Positions 7,156-15,081 of a DNA stretch of 58,686 bases are shown piece after piece. The translations under genes and the position numbers were made by a program. Source of the DNA: an uncultured Bacteroidia bacterium (GTDB taxonomy: Bacteria > Bacteroidota > Bacteroidia > Bacteroidales > F082); contig CACZZO010000023.1 in the NCBI GenBank assembly GCA_902785755.1, positions 1 through 58,686 on the forward strand, given 5' to 3'. Position 1 is the stretch's first letter, and every line of letters begins with the position of its first letter. The notes under the pieces are model-generated. The model saw only the letters and a list, made by a program, of their open reading frames with translations. It made no database searches and was not told where the DNA came from.

Positions 7156-8244
7156 ATGAATAGAATTGCTACAAAAACCGCACTTTTGCTTTTGGCTTTG
7201 ACCTTTGTGGGAGGTTCGCTCCGCGCCCAATTCACCACGACTTTCGCCAAGAATGTCAACCCGGGACAGCAGAACGGCCTCTATTATTCCCTGCCTCAGA
7301 CCATGTTGAAACTGGATTTCCTCATCGAGGAGACTGAGTTTGTGAAAGGCCCGCTCAGCGACTATGCTTCAAAGTATTTGGAATTGGAGGATTATGTTGA
7401 GTATGAAACCACTGAGTTCCAACTGCTTGATGTGAAGATGTCCACAGAAGCCTGCCCAGATCCAAGCGCGACATTTTTTGTTGCTCTTGCCACCGTGAGA
7501 GGTGGAAATAAGGCACAATTTGATTTGCTTCCTAACGGCATTATCCGTAGCGTAGGCATTGGCGATCCTGCTGAAAATGAGGAAATAAAGCCTTTGACCA
7601 AAATGGAGATGCCTAAATGTTGCCCTGAAAAGACTGACGAAAAAACGGGTTTCATCGGCTTGATGTCGGCAGGGAAAACCAATGCGCAATTGGCCAAGGA
7701 AGTGGCTGACAGGATTGAGGAAGTCCGCAAAGCGAAATTCTATCTGATTTCTGGAGATGTCGAGATGGCTCAAAATCCGGAAACGTTCAATGCCATGTAT
7801 CAGAAATTGGACGAGATGGAGAAGGAGTACACGAGTTTGTTGTTAGGGAAGCGTGTCTCAAAAAAGGTGGTGAAGACGGTGTATGTAATTCCAAATAAGG
7901 AAGTTGCAATGCAAACTGTGGCCAAGTTTTCCGAAACCGACGGATTGACGGTGGGCACGGGCGGCAAAGGTAACATGATTACTGTCCAGACTTTGCCGCT
8001 GAATACGACTGCGGCAATCAATGCCCCGAGCCAGTCGGCGGTGGAATCCATTTCTTATGAAAACAAGGTGTTTTACCGCCTTCCTGAGATGGCGAATGTA
8101 AGGGTGGTTTTCGACGGACGCACTTTGTTGGAAGAACGCTTGATTGTCAATCAGTTGGGTGTCTTGTTGACGGCTCCTTTGTCGAATGCGAAGTTGGTGT
8201 TTGACCCGGAAACAGGGCAAATTGTCAACATGAGGACGAAGTGA
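7156..8244 (+). CDS. DUF4831 family exported protein
   Basis: A 362-residue protein with a signal peptide (hydrophobic 8-20, likely cleavage after LRA near residue 24). The rest matches DUF4831, a Bacteroidota family of unknown function: the early GLYYSLPQTMLKLDF segment and later FYLISGDVEMAQNPET are typical. It is probably periplasmic or outer-membrane associated. Its last 20 bp overlap, tail to tail, with kdsA on the other strand, so the two transcripts must be antisense to each other at their ends. Confidence 0.85.
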   Translation: MNRIATKTALLLLALTFVGGSLRAQFTTTFAKNVNPGQQNGLYYSLPQTMLKLDFLIEETEFVKGPLSDYASKYLELEDYVEYETTEFQLLDVKMSTEACPDPSATFFVALATVRGGNKAQFDLLPNGIIRSVGIGDPAENEEIKPLTKMEMPKCCPEKTDEKTGFIGLMSAGKTNAQLAKEVADRIEEVRKAKFYLISGDVEMAQNPETFNAMYQKLDEMEKEYTSLLLGKRVSKKVVKTVYVIPNKEVAMQTVAKFSETDGLTVGTGGKGNMITVQTLPLNTTAAINAPSQSAVESISYENKVFYRLPEMANVRVVFDGRTLLEERLIVNQLGVLLTAPLSNAKLVFDPETGQIVNMRTK

Positions 8245-9052
8245 CGGCCTCTTTGATTCTAACCAATTGGTTCAGAAGGTTTTCAGCCAAGTCTAAACGG
8301 AGCATGTTGGCACCGTCGGACTTGGCTTTTTTCGGCTCTGGGTGTACCTCCATGAAGATACCATCGGCACCTGCCGCGATGCCTGCTTTGGCAATGAGGC
8401 CAATCATTTCAGGTTGTCCACCCGTGACGCCACTGCTTTGGTTGGGCTGTTGCAAAGAGTGCGTAACATCCAGAATGACTGGTACTTCAAACTTCTGCAT
8501 TGTGGCAATGTTGCGATAATCCACCACCAAATCCTGATAGCCGAACATGGAGCCACGTTCCGTGAGCATGACCTTGTCGTTGCCTGACTGCCTGACTTTT
8601 TCGACGGCAAAGCCCATCGCTTCACCCGAAAGGAATTGTCCTTTCTTGATGTTCACTGTCTTTCCCGTTTTGGCGGCAGCCACGAGGAGGTCAGTTTGGC
8701 GGCAGAGGAAAGCCGGAATTTGCAGAATATCAACATATTCTGCGGCCATTGATGCTTCTTCGGCAGCGTGGATGTCTGTCACCACAGGGAGTTTAAATTC
8801 CTTGCCGATTTTTTGTAGCACTTTCAAGGCTTTTTCATCTCCAATTCCAGTGAACGAGTCCAGTCTGGAACGATTGGCCTTGCGGTAGGAACCTTTGAAA
8901 ATCAGCGGAATGTCGAGTTTTTGGCAGATGTTTTTCAAGGTTTCGGCAATGAAAAGGGGCGAGGTTTCGTCCTCAATCACGCAAGGGCCGGCCATGAGGA
9001 AGAAACGGTCGGGGCGGAGGTTTTTCAGGAAGTTGAAGTTGTTGGTATTCAT
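8225..9052 (-). CDS. kdsA: 3-deoxy-8-phosphooctulonate synthase, metal-dependent type
   Basis: A 275-residue enzyme that condenses phosphoenolpyruvate with arabinose-5-phosphate to make Kdo-8-phosphate for lipid A. The four metal ligands of the metal-dependent class are visible: Cys24 in AGPCVIE, His in DVTHS, Glu in MEVHPEP and Asp in SDGANML. The metal-free E. coli type has Asn at the first of these. PEP-binding KGSYRKANRS is also present. The start at 9052 is 15 nt after a -7 box that lies in the gap behind xerD, so kdsA has its own promoter. Confidence 0.95.
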   Translation of the reverse strand: MNTNNFNFLKNLRPDRFFLMAGPCVIEDETSPLFIAETLKNICQKLDIPLIFKGSYRKANRSRLDSFTGIGDEKALKVLQKIGKEFKLPVVTDIHAAEEASMAAEYVDILQIPAFLCRQTDLLVAAAKTGKTVNIKKGQFLSGEAMGFAVEKVRQSGNDKVMLTERGSMFGYQDLVVDYRNIATMQKFEVPVILDVTHSLQQPNQSSGVTGGQPEMIGLIAKAGIAAGADGIFMEVHPEPKKAKSDGANMLRLDLAENLLNQLVRIKEAVTSSSC

Positions 9053-9067
9053 GGTGGATATTTTTTG

Positions 9068-9075
9068 CAAAAGTA
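9068..9075 (-). promoter_or_regulatory. -7 box for kdsA
   Basis: TACTTTTG on the - strand, 15 nt before the kdsA start, inside the 26-bp gap after xerD. Confidence 0.6.
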
Positions 9076-9078
9076 AGA

Positions 9079-10002
9079 TTATTTCCTAAATCTCGGATGA
9101 TAAGTCGTCAAAGTATCGCGCAACAGTTCATCGGAAATGTGCGTATAGATTTCCGTAGTGCTCACACTGGCGTGGCCGAGCATCTGCTGGACGGCCAATA
9201 GATTGGCACCACCTTCAAGCAAATGTGTGGCAAAACTATGCCTGAACGTGTGCGGACTGATGGTTTTGGTAATACCATTTTTCTCCGACAAGTCCTTGAC
9301 AATCAGGAAGACCATCTGTCGTGTGAGGCCTGTGCCACGGCTGTTGAGGAAAACTGTGTCAGTGAATTTGGGTTTTGGCGTGACATGCAAACGTGCGCCT
9401 TCGATGTATTGGAATAGGATTTTCAGGCTGCTGTCGCCGATGGGAACAAGCCTTTCCTTGCTGCCCTTGCCGATGATGCGGAGAAAGCCGTCTTTTCGGT
9501 ATATATCGCTGATTTGCAGTCCGATGAGTTCCGAAACACGCAGGCCGCAGCCGTACATCACCTCAATCATGGCCTTGTTGCGGTGGCCGTTGGGAAGGCT
9601 CAAATCGATGCTGTCGAGCATCTTTTGGATTTCTTCGTAAGTCAATACTTCGGGCAGATGGCGGCCTAAAGTGGGGGAGGAAATGAGCACGGTTGGGTCG
9701 GTCTCGGCAAGGTCTTCTTGGAGTAGGTAACGCCAAAACGACTTCAGTCCCGAAAGGATTCGCGCTTGCGATGTGGCACCGATGTTCAAATCATAGAGAT
9801 AGGCGAAGAAGTTCTCGATGGTGTCCTGCTTGATGGCGTTGGTTTCAGTGGAAAGGTTTTGGCTTTCAAGGTATTGCAAAAACAAATGGACATCGTGACA
9901 ATAGGCTTCCACACTGTTGTCGGACAGCGAAAGCTCTAACCGCAAATAGTTTGCGAAGTGCTTGATGAGGTTTTGGGTGATATTGACGGGTTGCTTGTCC
10001 AT
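9079..10002 (-). CDS. xerD: Tyrosine recombinase XerD
   Basis: A 307-residue site-specific recombinase for resolving chromosome dimers at dif with a partner Xer protein and FtsK. The N-terminal SAM-like core-binding domain spans about 10-95. The catalytic set is complete: Arg in GCGLRVSEL, Lys in GKGSKERLVP, His-x-x-Arg in HTFRHSF, His in GHASVSTTEIYTH, and the nucleophilic Tyr in the same segment. Housekeeping context beside kdsA and normal length favour XerD over a mobile integrase; XerC cannot be fully excluded. The start at 10002 lies only 12 nt after a -7 box. Confidence 0.88.
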   Translation of the reverse strand: MDKQPVNITQNLIKHFANYLRLELSLSDNSVEAYCHDVHLFLQYLESQNLSTETNAIKQDTIENFFAYLYDLNIGATSQARILSGLKSFWRYLLQEDLAETDPTVLISSPTLGRHLPEVLTYEEIQKMLDSIDLSLPNGHRNKAMIEVMYGCGLRVSELIGLQISDIYRKDGFLRIIGKGSKERLVPIGDSSLKILFQYIEGARLHVTPKPKFTDTVFLNSRGTGLTRQMVFLIVKDLSEKNGITKTISPHTFRHSFATHLLEGGANLLAVQQMLGHASVSTTEIYTHISDELLRDTLTTYHPRFRK

Positions 10003-10014
10003 GGTTTTGTCTTG

Positions 10015-10022
10015 CAAAAGTA
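10015..10022 (-). promoter_or_regulatory. -7 box for xerD
   Basis: TACTTTTG on the - strand, 12 nt before the start, which implies a very short leader. Confidence 0.65.
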
Positions 10023-10054
10023 CATTTTTTTGCCGCTGTGGTAATTTTTTTCCC

Positions 10055-10062
10055 TACATTTG
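10055..10062 (+). promoter_or_regulatory. Promoter of the nitroreductase gene
   Basis: TACATTTG, 32 nt before the ATG; TTTG at 10029-10032 could be the -33 element, 22 nt upstream. Confidence 0.65.
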
Positions 10063-10094
10063 TCCCGAAAATTAACCTCTCAAATAGTCAAAAC

Positions 10095-10739
10095 ATGAAA
10101 AATTCAAAATCAAACTTGCTTTTTGCAGCAGTTTTGGCATTCTTGATGCTAACGGGCTGCTCGAACAAAAACGAAAACAACAATGAAGCAGCCGTTGCCA
10201 ATGCGGTTTCTTTCGATGAAGTGTTGGCCACTCGCAGAAGTGTCCGCAGCTACGATGCCACCAAGACCATCAGCGAGGCCGAAGTGAGAGAGTTGCTTAT
10301 TGCAACACAAGAGGCTCCATCGTGGGCCAACCAACAGCCATCGAAATACTATGTGGCCATGAGTCCGGAAAAAGTCGAAGCAGTGTCGAATCTTGTGGGC
10401 GAGCGCAACAAGCAGAACATTGCTGGTGCGCCCGTTTTGATTGTCTCCACTTACGAGAAAGGCAAGTCGGGCTTCTTCCGTGGCGAGCAGACCAACGAGG
10501 TGGGCGACGGCTGGGGTGCCTACGACAACGGCCTCAGCAATGCCTATTTCATCCTGAAGGCCCGCTCCAAAGGCTTCGACACACTCATCATGGGCATGCG
10601 CGATTCAGATGCGCTTCGTGCTTTGTTCAATATCACTGAAAATGAAGCGATTATGGCGGTCATCTCATTGGGCTACAGGTCGGGCGAGCCACGCCAGCCT
10701 GAACATAGGCCGCTGGATGAGGTGGTGCAGTTTTTCTGA
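10095..10739 (+). CDS. Nitroreductase family lipoprotein
   Basis: A 214-residue flavin-dependent nitroreductase-fold protein with a lipoprotein signal: hydrophobic 8-18 and lipobox LTGC with Cys22. The FMN-binding opening RRSVRSYDAT (about 48-57) and APSWANQQPSKYYVA (about 73-87) are present, and the C-terminal ISLGYRSGEP is typical. Most nitroreductases are cytosolic, so membrane anchoring is unusual; the lipobox and charged N-terminus look genuine. The electron donor and substrate are unknown. Confidence 0.88.
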   Translation: MKNSKSNLLFAAVLAFLMLTGCSNKNENNNEAAVANAVSFDEVLATRRSVRSYDATKTISEAEVRELLIATQEAPSWANQQPSKYYVAMSPEKVEAVSNLVGERNKQNIAGAPVLIVSTYEKGKSGFFRGEQTNEVGDGWGAYDNGLSNAYFILKARSKGFDTLIMGMRDSDALRALFNITENEAIMAVISLGYRSGEPRQPEHRPLDEVVQFF

Positions 10740-10763
10740 TTAGTTTGACGCATAAAAACAAAT

Positions 10764-10794
10764 CGGGACGCGAGGCTCAATGTCTCGCGTCCCG
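10764..10794. terminator. 11-bp hairpin between convergent genes
   Basis: CGGGACGCGAG (10764-10774) and CTCGCGTCCCG (10784-10794) pair perfectly around a 9-nt loop. It sits between the convergent nitroreductase and DUF1015 genes. There is no T run, so it may be a stabilising or Rho-assisted 3' structure. Confidence 0.6.
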
Positions 10795-10817
10795 TGTCAT
10801 ATTGTCTCGTGTCCTTA

Positions 10818-12140
10818 TCAATCCAAAGTGTGGATAACAAGTCCCGAGCGCAGTTTCGGCTCAAACCAAGTGGTCTTGGGAGGCATGATGTTGCCAGTGT
10901 CGGCGATGTCGATGATCTGCTTCATGCTAACTGGATAGAGCGCGAAGGCGACCTTCATCTCACCGCTGTCGACGCGACGCTTCAGCTCGCCGAGGCCACG
11001 GATACCGCCAACGAAGTCGATGCGCTTGTCGGTGCGGAGGTCCTTGATGCCCAGAATCTTGTCCAAGACAAGGTTGCTGAGGATGGTAACGTCCAACACA
11101 CCGATGGGATCGTTGTCGTTGTAGGTTCCGGGTTTGGCGGTCAGGCTGTACCACACGCCCTCGATGTACATCGAGAAGTTGTGGAGCTTGTTGGGCTTGT
11201 ACTCGGTGTCGCACTCGCAGTGGCAGGGGAACTCGCAGTTGCACTTGCCGCCGTCCTTGGTGCAGTTGCACTTGCACTCGATGTCGAAGCTCTCTTGCAG
11301 GGCTTTGAAGAAGTCCTTGGTGCTGAGGCCGTTGAGGTCTTTCACGACGCGGTTGTAGTCGATGACGTTCAACTGGTTGTCGGGGAAGATTACGGTCATG
11401 AAGTAGTTGTACTCTTCCTTGCCGGTGTGGGCAGGATTCTTCTCTTTCTTTTCCTGGCCGACGAGGGCTGCGGCAGCACTGCGGTGGTGACCATCGGCGA
11501 TGTACATGGCCGGAACCTTCTTGTCGAACAGCTCAACGAGGCGGGCGATGGTGGCCTTGTCGTCGATGATCCAGAAGCGATGGCCGAAGCCGTCTTCCTT
11601 GGCGATGAAGTCATAGATGGGCTTCTCAGCAGTGATCTTGCTCACGATGGCGTCGATTTCGGCGACGGCAGGGTAGGCGAAGAACACAGGCTCCACGTTG
11701 GCGTTGGTGAGGCGAACGTGCTTCATGCGGTCTTCCTCTTTGTCCTTGCGGGTCAGTTCGTGCTTCTTGATGACCTTGTTCACATAGTCTTCGCTGTAGG
11801 CGCAGGCCACGATGCCATACTGCCAGTGGGCGTTGGCGTCGGTGGGGTTCATGCTTTGGGCATAGATGTAGAGTTTTTCCTCTTGGTCTTGCTTGATCCA
11901 TCCGAAATCCTTGAAGCTGTTGAAGTTCTCAACGACTTTCAGATAGGTTTCGAGGTCGCTGTCCTTGTGGCCTTCGGGCAGGTCGATTTCGGCCTTGGTC
12001 ACGTGGAGCAGGCTGTAGGGATTGCCTTCACATTCCTTGCGGGCTTCTTCCGTGTTCAGCACGTCGTAAGGGCGGGAGGCCAGTTTTTGGACGATGTCCA
12101 CGCCAGGACGCCATCCTTTGAACGGTTTGATAACTGACAT
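10818..12140 (-). CDS. DUF1015 protein with cysteine-rich insert
   Basis: A 440-residue DUF1015 family protein, last gene of the serine cluster. The family motif ADGHHR lies at 215-220 (Asp216, His218, His219, Arg220). It resembles the GxxR nucleotide-binding motif of ParB/sulfiredoxin-fold proteins, some of which are serine kinases. Residues 289-310 are striking: eight cysteines in 22 residues as CKCNC, KCNC and CHCEC pieces, with one His between them. I do not expect this in DUF1015, and it looks like a metal-binding insertion. Placement beside serA and serC suggests a role in serine or phosphoserine metabolism, which is inference only. Confidence 0.85.
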   Translation of the reverse strand: MSVIKPFKGWRPGVDIVQKLASRPYDVLNTEEARKECEGNPYSLLHVTKAEIDLPEGHKDSDLETYLKVVENFNSFKDFGWIKQDQEEKLYIYAQSMNPTDANAHWQYGIVACAYSEDYVNKVIKKHELTRKDKEEDRMKHVRLTNANVEPVFFAYPAVAEIDAIVSKITAEKPIYDFIAKEDGFGHRFWIIDDKATIARLVELFDKKVPAMYIADGHHRSAAAALVGQEKKEKNPAHTGKEEYNYFMTVIFPDNQLNVIDYNRVVKDLNGLSTKDFFKALQESFDIECKCNCTKDGGKCNCEFPCHCECDTEYKPNKLHNFSMYIEGVWYSLTAKPGTYNDNDPIGVLDVTILSNLVLDKILGIKDLRTDKRIDFVGGIRGLGELKRRVDSGEMKVAFALYPVSMKQIIDIADTGNIMPPKTTWFEPKLRSGLVIHTLD

Positions 12141-12184
12141 TGTATTAGGTTTTAGATGTTGATTCTTTTGTTTGTTGTTGACAG

Positions 12185-12592
12185 TCAGACTTCAGGGTTA
12201 TTGACTGATTCATGTTTCTGAAAAGAGATAATCAGAGCGCCGATCATCTTGGTGAGTTCCATCAGTTCGTTGCGGATGTCGTTCTCTTGTGTATCGTCGA
12301 TGAGGTGTTGCTTCGAGGCTAAAGAGCAGAACATCACGCATTTGCCGATGTTCTGTTTGGCTTTCTGCAAACAATCGGTGAATTCAGTTTTTGAGAGCGC
12401 GGCACCTTCGATGATGTTGGTCGAAATCTGTCCCGCTTCGTCGAAGAAACGATTGGCGAGTAATGTTTGGGCGGCTGTTAGGGCGTTGTTGTTGAGGGAA
12501 AGGATGGCATTGGTGAAGTCGACGGACTTATGGTAAATGCGGAGTCCCTCGAATTTGAAGAAATTGGTGGGTTTTGTGGTTTCCGGAATCAT
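12185..12592 (-). CDS. Four-helix-bundle S23-like protein
   Basis: A 135-residue protein of the four-helix-bundle family related to proteins encoded in 23S rRNA intervening sequences. Typical segments are FEGLRIYHKSVDF near the start and AGQISTNIIEGAAL in the middle. Here it stands between serA and DUF1015 rather than in an rRNA gene. A frame extends to 12652, but that stretch is the serA terminator hairpin, so I use the ATG at 12592. The family is thought to act by protein-protein contact; no function is known. Confidence 0.8.
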   Translation of the reverse strand: MIPETTKPTNFFKFEGLRIYHKSVDFTNAILSLNNNALTAAQTLLANRFFDEAGQISTNIIEGAALSKTEFTDCLQKAKQNIGKCVMFCSLASKQHLIDDTQENDIRNELMELTKMIGALIISFQKHESVNNPEV

Positions 12593-12602
12593 TATCAGAC
12601 AA

Positions 12603-12642
12603 TTAAGGAAAAGACACCACAAGACAGGCTTGCGGTGTCTTT
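12603..12642 (-). terminator. Terminator after serA
   Basis: On the - strand AAAGACACCGCAAG pairs with CTTGTGGTGTCTTT around CCTGT, followed by TTTTCC. The one irregular pair is G-T only on the - strand, which supports action in that direction. It separates serA from the four-helix-bundle gene. Confidence 0.8.
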
Positions 12643-12656
12643 CGCAATTCATAAAA

Positions 12657-13574
12657 TTATTTGTTCACTTGGAAGCGCTTGTTGCCGGTCTTGAAGAAAT
12701 CGGCAATCTGGTTGGCAGCGGCCAAACCCGCGTTGATGTTGGCTTCTTCTGTCTGGGCCCCCATCTTCTTGGGCGTGGCGAAGTAGCGGCCTTCGAAGGC
12801 TTTGAACTCGGCGTCGGCATCGGGCATGATGTCGGTGATGTACTTGAGGTCGGTGCGCTCAGCCATCAGCTTGAGCAGTTCAGGCTCGTTGATGACTTCC
12901 TTACGGGCGGTGTTGACGAGGATGCCACCTTTGTGCATCTTGTTCACCACAGCGTAGTTGATGCTCTGCTTGGTCTCGGCAGTGGCCGGGATGTGCAGGC
13001 TGACCACGTCGCAGGTCTCGAAGAGGGCGTCGCGGTTGGCGACGGCGTGAACGCCAGCCTCTTCAATCTTCTCGGCGGGGACGAATTCGTCGAAAGCATA
13101 GACTTCCATGCCGAAGCCCTTGGCGATGCGGGCCACGTTGCGACCCACGTTACCGAAGGCCAACAAACCGAGCTTCTTGCCCATCAGTTCGCTACCGCTC
13201 TTGCCGTTGTAGAAATTACGGACGGCGTAGACCAGCATACCCATGACGAGTTCGGCAACGGCGTTGCTGTTTTGGCCGGGGGTGTTCATGGCCACGATGC
13301 CTTTGGCGGTGCAAGCCTCGAGGTCGAGGTTGTCGTAACCGGCGCCGGCACGGACGACGATCTTCAGGTTGTTGGCGTGGTCGATGACTTCCTTCGTCAC
13401 CTTGTCGCTGCGCACGATAAGAGCGTCAGCATCGGCAACGGCCTTGTAGAGGTCATTGACATCGGTATATTTTTCGAGGAGAGCCAATTCGTAACCATTC
13501 TCTTCGACGACTTTTCTGATTCCATCAACAGCAACCTTTGCGAAAGGTTTTTCAGTTGCTACTAATACTTTCAT
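12657..13574 (-). CDS. serA: D-3-phosphoglycerate dehydrogenase, short type with catalytic Lys
   Basis: A 305-residue enzyme for the first step of serine synthesis, oxidising 3-phosphoglycerate with NAD. It lacks ACT and other regulatory domains, so it is the short type III form. The nucleotide-binding turn is AFGNVG (139-144). The substrate-binding Arg is in VVRAGAGYDN (about 73-82) and the catalytic Glu is in KEVINEPE. The usual catalytic His in TPHIG is Lys269 here (TPKKMG). A lysine subtype of type III enzymes is known, and I believe it is usual in Bacteroidota. serC lies upstream across a word-repeat hairpin. Confidence 0.93.
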   Translation of the reverse strand: MKVLVATEKPFAKVAVDGIRKVVEENGYELALLEKYTDVNDLYKAVADADALIVRSDKVTKEVIDHANNLKIVVRAGAGYDNLDLEACTAKGIVAMNTPGQNSNAVAELVMGMLVYAVRNFYNGKSGSELMGKKLGLLAFGNVGRNVARIAKGFGMEVYAFDEFVPAEKIEEAGVHAVANRDALFETCDVVSLHIPATAETKQSINYAVVNKMHKGGILVNTARKEVINEPELLKLMAERTDLKYITDIMPDADAEFKAFEGRYFATPKKMGAQTEEANINAGLAAANQIADFFKTGNKRFQVNK

Positions 13575-13610
13575 TTCGATTATTTGTTTGATTTATTGTT
13601 GTTTGATTAT

Positions 13611-13686
13611 TTGGCTGTTAGCTTTTAGCCGTTAGCTATTAGCAACCGAGCGGCGAGCTAATAGCTAACAGCTTATGGCTAATAGC
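13611..13686. repeat. Heptad-word hairpin in the serC-serA gap
   Basis: The left arm (13614-13643) reads as heptads GCTGTTA, GCTTTTA, GCCGTTA, GCTATTA. The right arm (13657-13686) is the inverted equivalent with TAATAGC, TAACAGC, TTATGGC, TAATAGC. The 30-nt arms pair with about five mismatches around a 13-nt loop. The right arm abuts the serC stop codon (13687-13689, -). The gap is 112 bp. Confidence 0.9.
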
Positions 13687-14790
13687 TTACTTGTTCGCTT
13701 TCTCAAAGTCCTGCATGCACTGGACGAGGGCTTCGACGGCCTCAATCGGGCAGGCGTTGTAGAGGCTGGCACGGAAACCACCGACGCTGCGGTGACCCTT
13801 GATGCCGACCATGCCGCGCTCCTTGGCGAAGGCCATGAAGGCGTCTTGCTTGTCTTCGTAACCGGGGGCCATCACCCAGCAGTGGTTCATGATGGAACGG
13901 TCTTCCTTCTCGGCGGTGCCAATGAACATGCTGTTGCGGTCGATTTCTTCGTAGAGCATGTTGGACTTCTTGGTGTTGATTTTGTTCATTTCCTCGACGC
14001 CACCGATGGTGTCCTTCAGCCACACGAGGGTCTCGTGCATCATGAAGATAGGCAGTACGGGCGGGGTGTTGAACATGCTGATGTTCTTGGCTTCCTCAGC
14101 GGCATGGGTGCGGAAGTCGACCATCGTCGGCAGCGGGTTCATGTAGGCGCGGTCGCCAATGTTGCCGAGGATGTCCTTCTTCACGATGACGAAGGTCACG
14201 CCTGCGGGGCCGACGTTCTTCTGGGCACCACCGTAGATGAGGCCGTACTTCTTCACGTCGACGGGACGGCTCATGATGTCGGAGCTCATGTCAGCGACGA
14301 GCATGATGGGGCAGTCCATGTCGTACTTGATCTCAGTACCGTAGATGGTGTTGTTGGTCGTGATGTGGAAGTAGTCGGCATCCGTCGGGATGGTGTAGCC
14401 TTTAGGAATATAGGTGTAGGTCTTTTCCTCTGAAGAGGCGACGATCTCAACCTTACCGAACAGCTTGGCTTCCTTGGCGGCCTTCTTGGCCCAGACGCCG
14501 GTCTGGAGGTAGGCGGCCTTGGTCTTCATCAGGTTGGCGGGCACAGTGAAGAACTGGGTGCTGGCACCACCACCGAGGAAGAGGACTTCGTACTCCTCAG
14601 GGATGTTGAGGAGGTCGCGCCACAGCTGGCGGGTTTCTTCCATGATACGCTCCCAACCTGGGGTGCGGTGCGAAATCTCGGCGATACCGATGCCGGTGTT
14701 GTCGAAATCATAGAGCGCCTTGACGGTGCTTTCGATAGCCTGTTTGGGCAGTACGCAGGGACCTGCGTTGAAATTAAAAGCCTGTTTCAT
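13687..14790 (-). CDS. serC: Phosphoserine aminotransferase
   Basis: A 367-residue PLP enzyme converting 3-phosphohydroxypyruvate to phosphoserine with glutamate; it may also serve vitamin B6 synthesis. The opening FNAGPCVLP and the PLP-lysine segment [11 protein letters not shown] (near residue 197) are diagnostic, as are [14 protein letters not shown] and the early [10 protein letters not shown]. First gene of the serC-serA-(four-helix)-DUF1015 cluster, with a -7 box 66 nt upstream. Confidence 0.95.
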   Translation of the reverse strand: MKQAFNFNAGPCVLPKQAIESTVKALYDFDNTGIGIAEISHRTPGWERIMEETRQLWRDLLNIPEEYEVLFLGGGASTQFFTVPANLMKTKAAYLQTGVWAKKAAKEAKLFGKVEIVASSEEKTYTYIPKGYTIPTDADYFHITTNNTIYGTEIKYDMDCPIMLVADMSSDIMSRPVDVKKYGLIYGGAQKNVGPAGVTFVIVKKDILGNIGDRAYMNPLPTMVDFRTHAAEEAKNISMFNTPPVLPIFMMHETLVWLKDTIGGVEEMNKINTKKSNMLYEEIDRNSMFIGTAEKEDRSIMNHCWVMAPGYEDKQDAFMAFAKERGMVGIKGHRSVGGFRASLYNACPIEAVEALVQCMQDFEKANK

Positions 14791-14856
14791 TACTGATTGT
14801 TGTTTAATTTATTGGTTTATAATTTGTTGATTAAGTTTGTTGCTCGTATTTTGCTG

Positions 14857-14864
14857 CAAAGATA
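14857..14864 (-). promoter_or_regulatory. -7 box for serC
   Basis: TATCTTTG on the - strand, 66 nt before the serC start. Confidence 0.65.
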
Positions 14865-14998
14865 GTAAATAAAACCATCTGTTGAACCTTTTTTGAAATA
14901 TTTAGGTTTTTCTATGGATTCGGTGGAATTTTGGGGTGATGGGTTTGATGTCACCATTGTAGATGTCGAATTGTTAAATACGGTTGGTAGATATTGTT

Positions 14999-15022
14999 AT
15001 GGGACATTTAATGGGACATTTG
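14999..15022. repeat. 12-bp repeat copies downstream of the AlbA_2 gene
   Basis: Two tandem ATGGGACATTT-type units lie about 60 bp past the stop of the AlbA_2/ATPase gene. They match the 12-bp units inside that gene (15221-15254) but are out of its frame. The rest of 14865-15081 shows nothing I recognise. Confidence 0.75.
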
Positions 15023-15081
15023 TAATGGACGTGAAATCTATTTGAGTTGCGATGTTACGAATTGTGATAATGTAATCCAAC

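Noticed and set aside
9079..10002. Tyrosine recombinase as an integrase of a mobile element
   Set aside because: Length, intact motifs and housekeeping neighbours fit XerD, and no attachment-site repeats were seen.
12593..12652. N-terminal extension of the four-helix-bundle protein
   Set aside because: The DNA is the serA terminator hairpin; the ATG at 12592 starts the conserved part.
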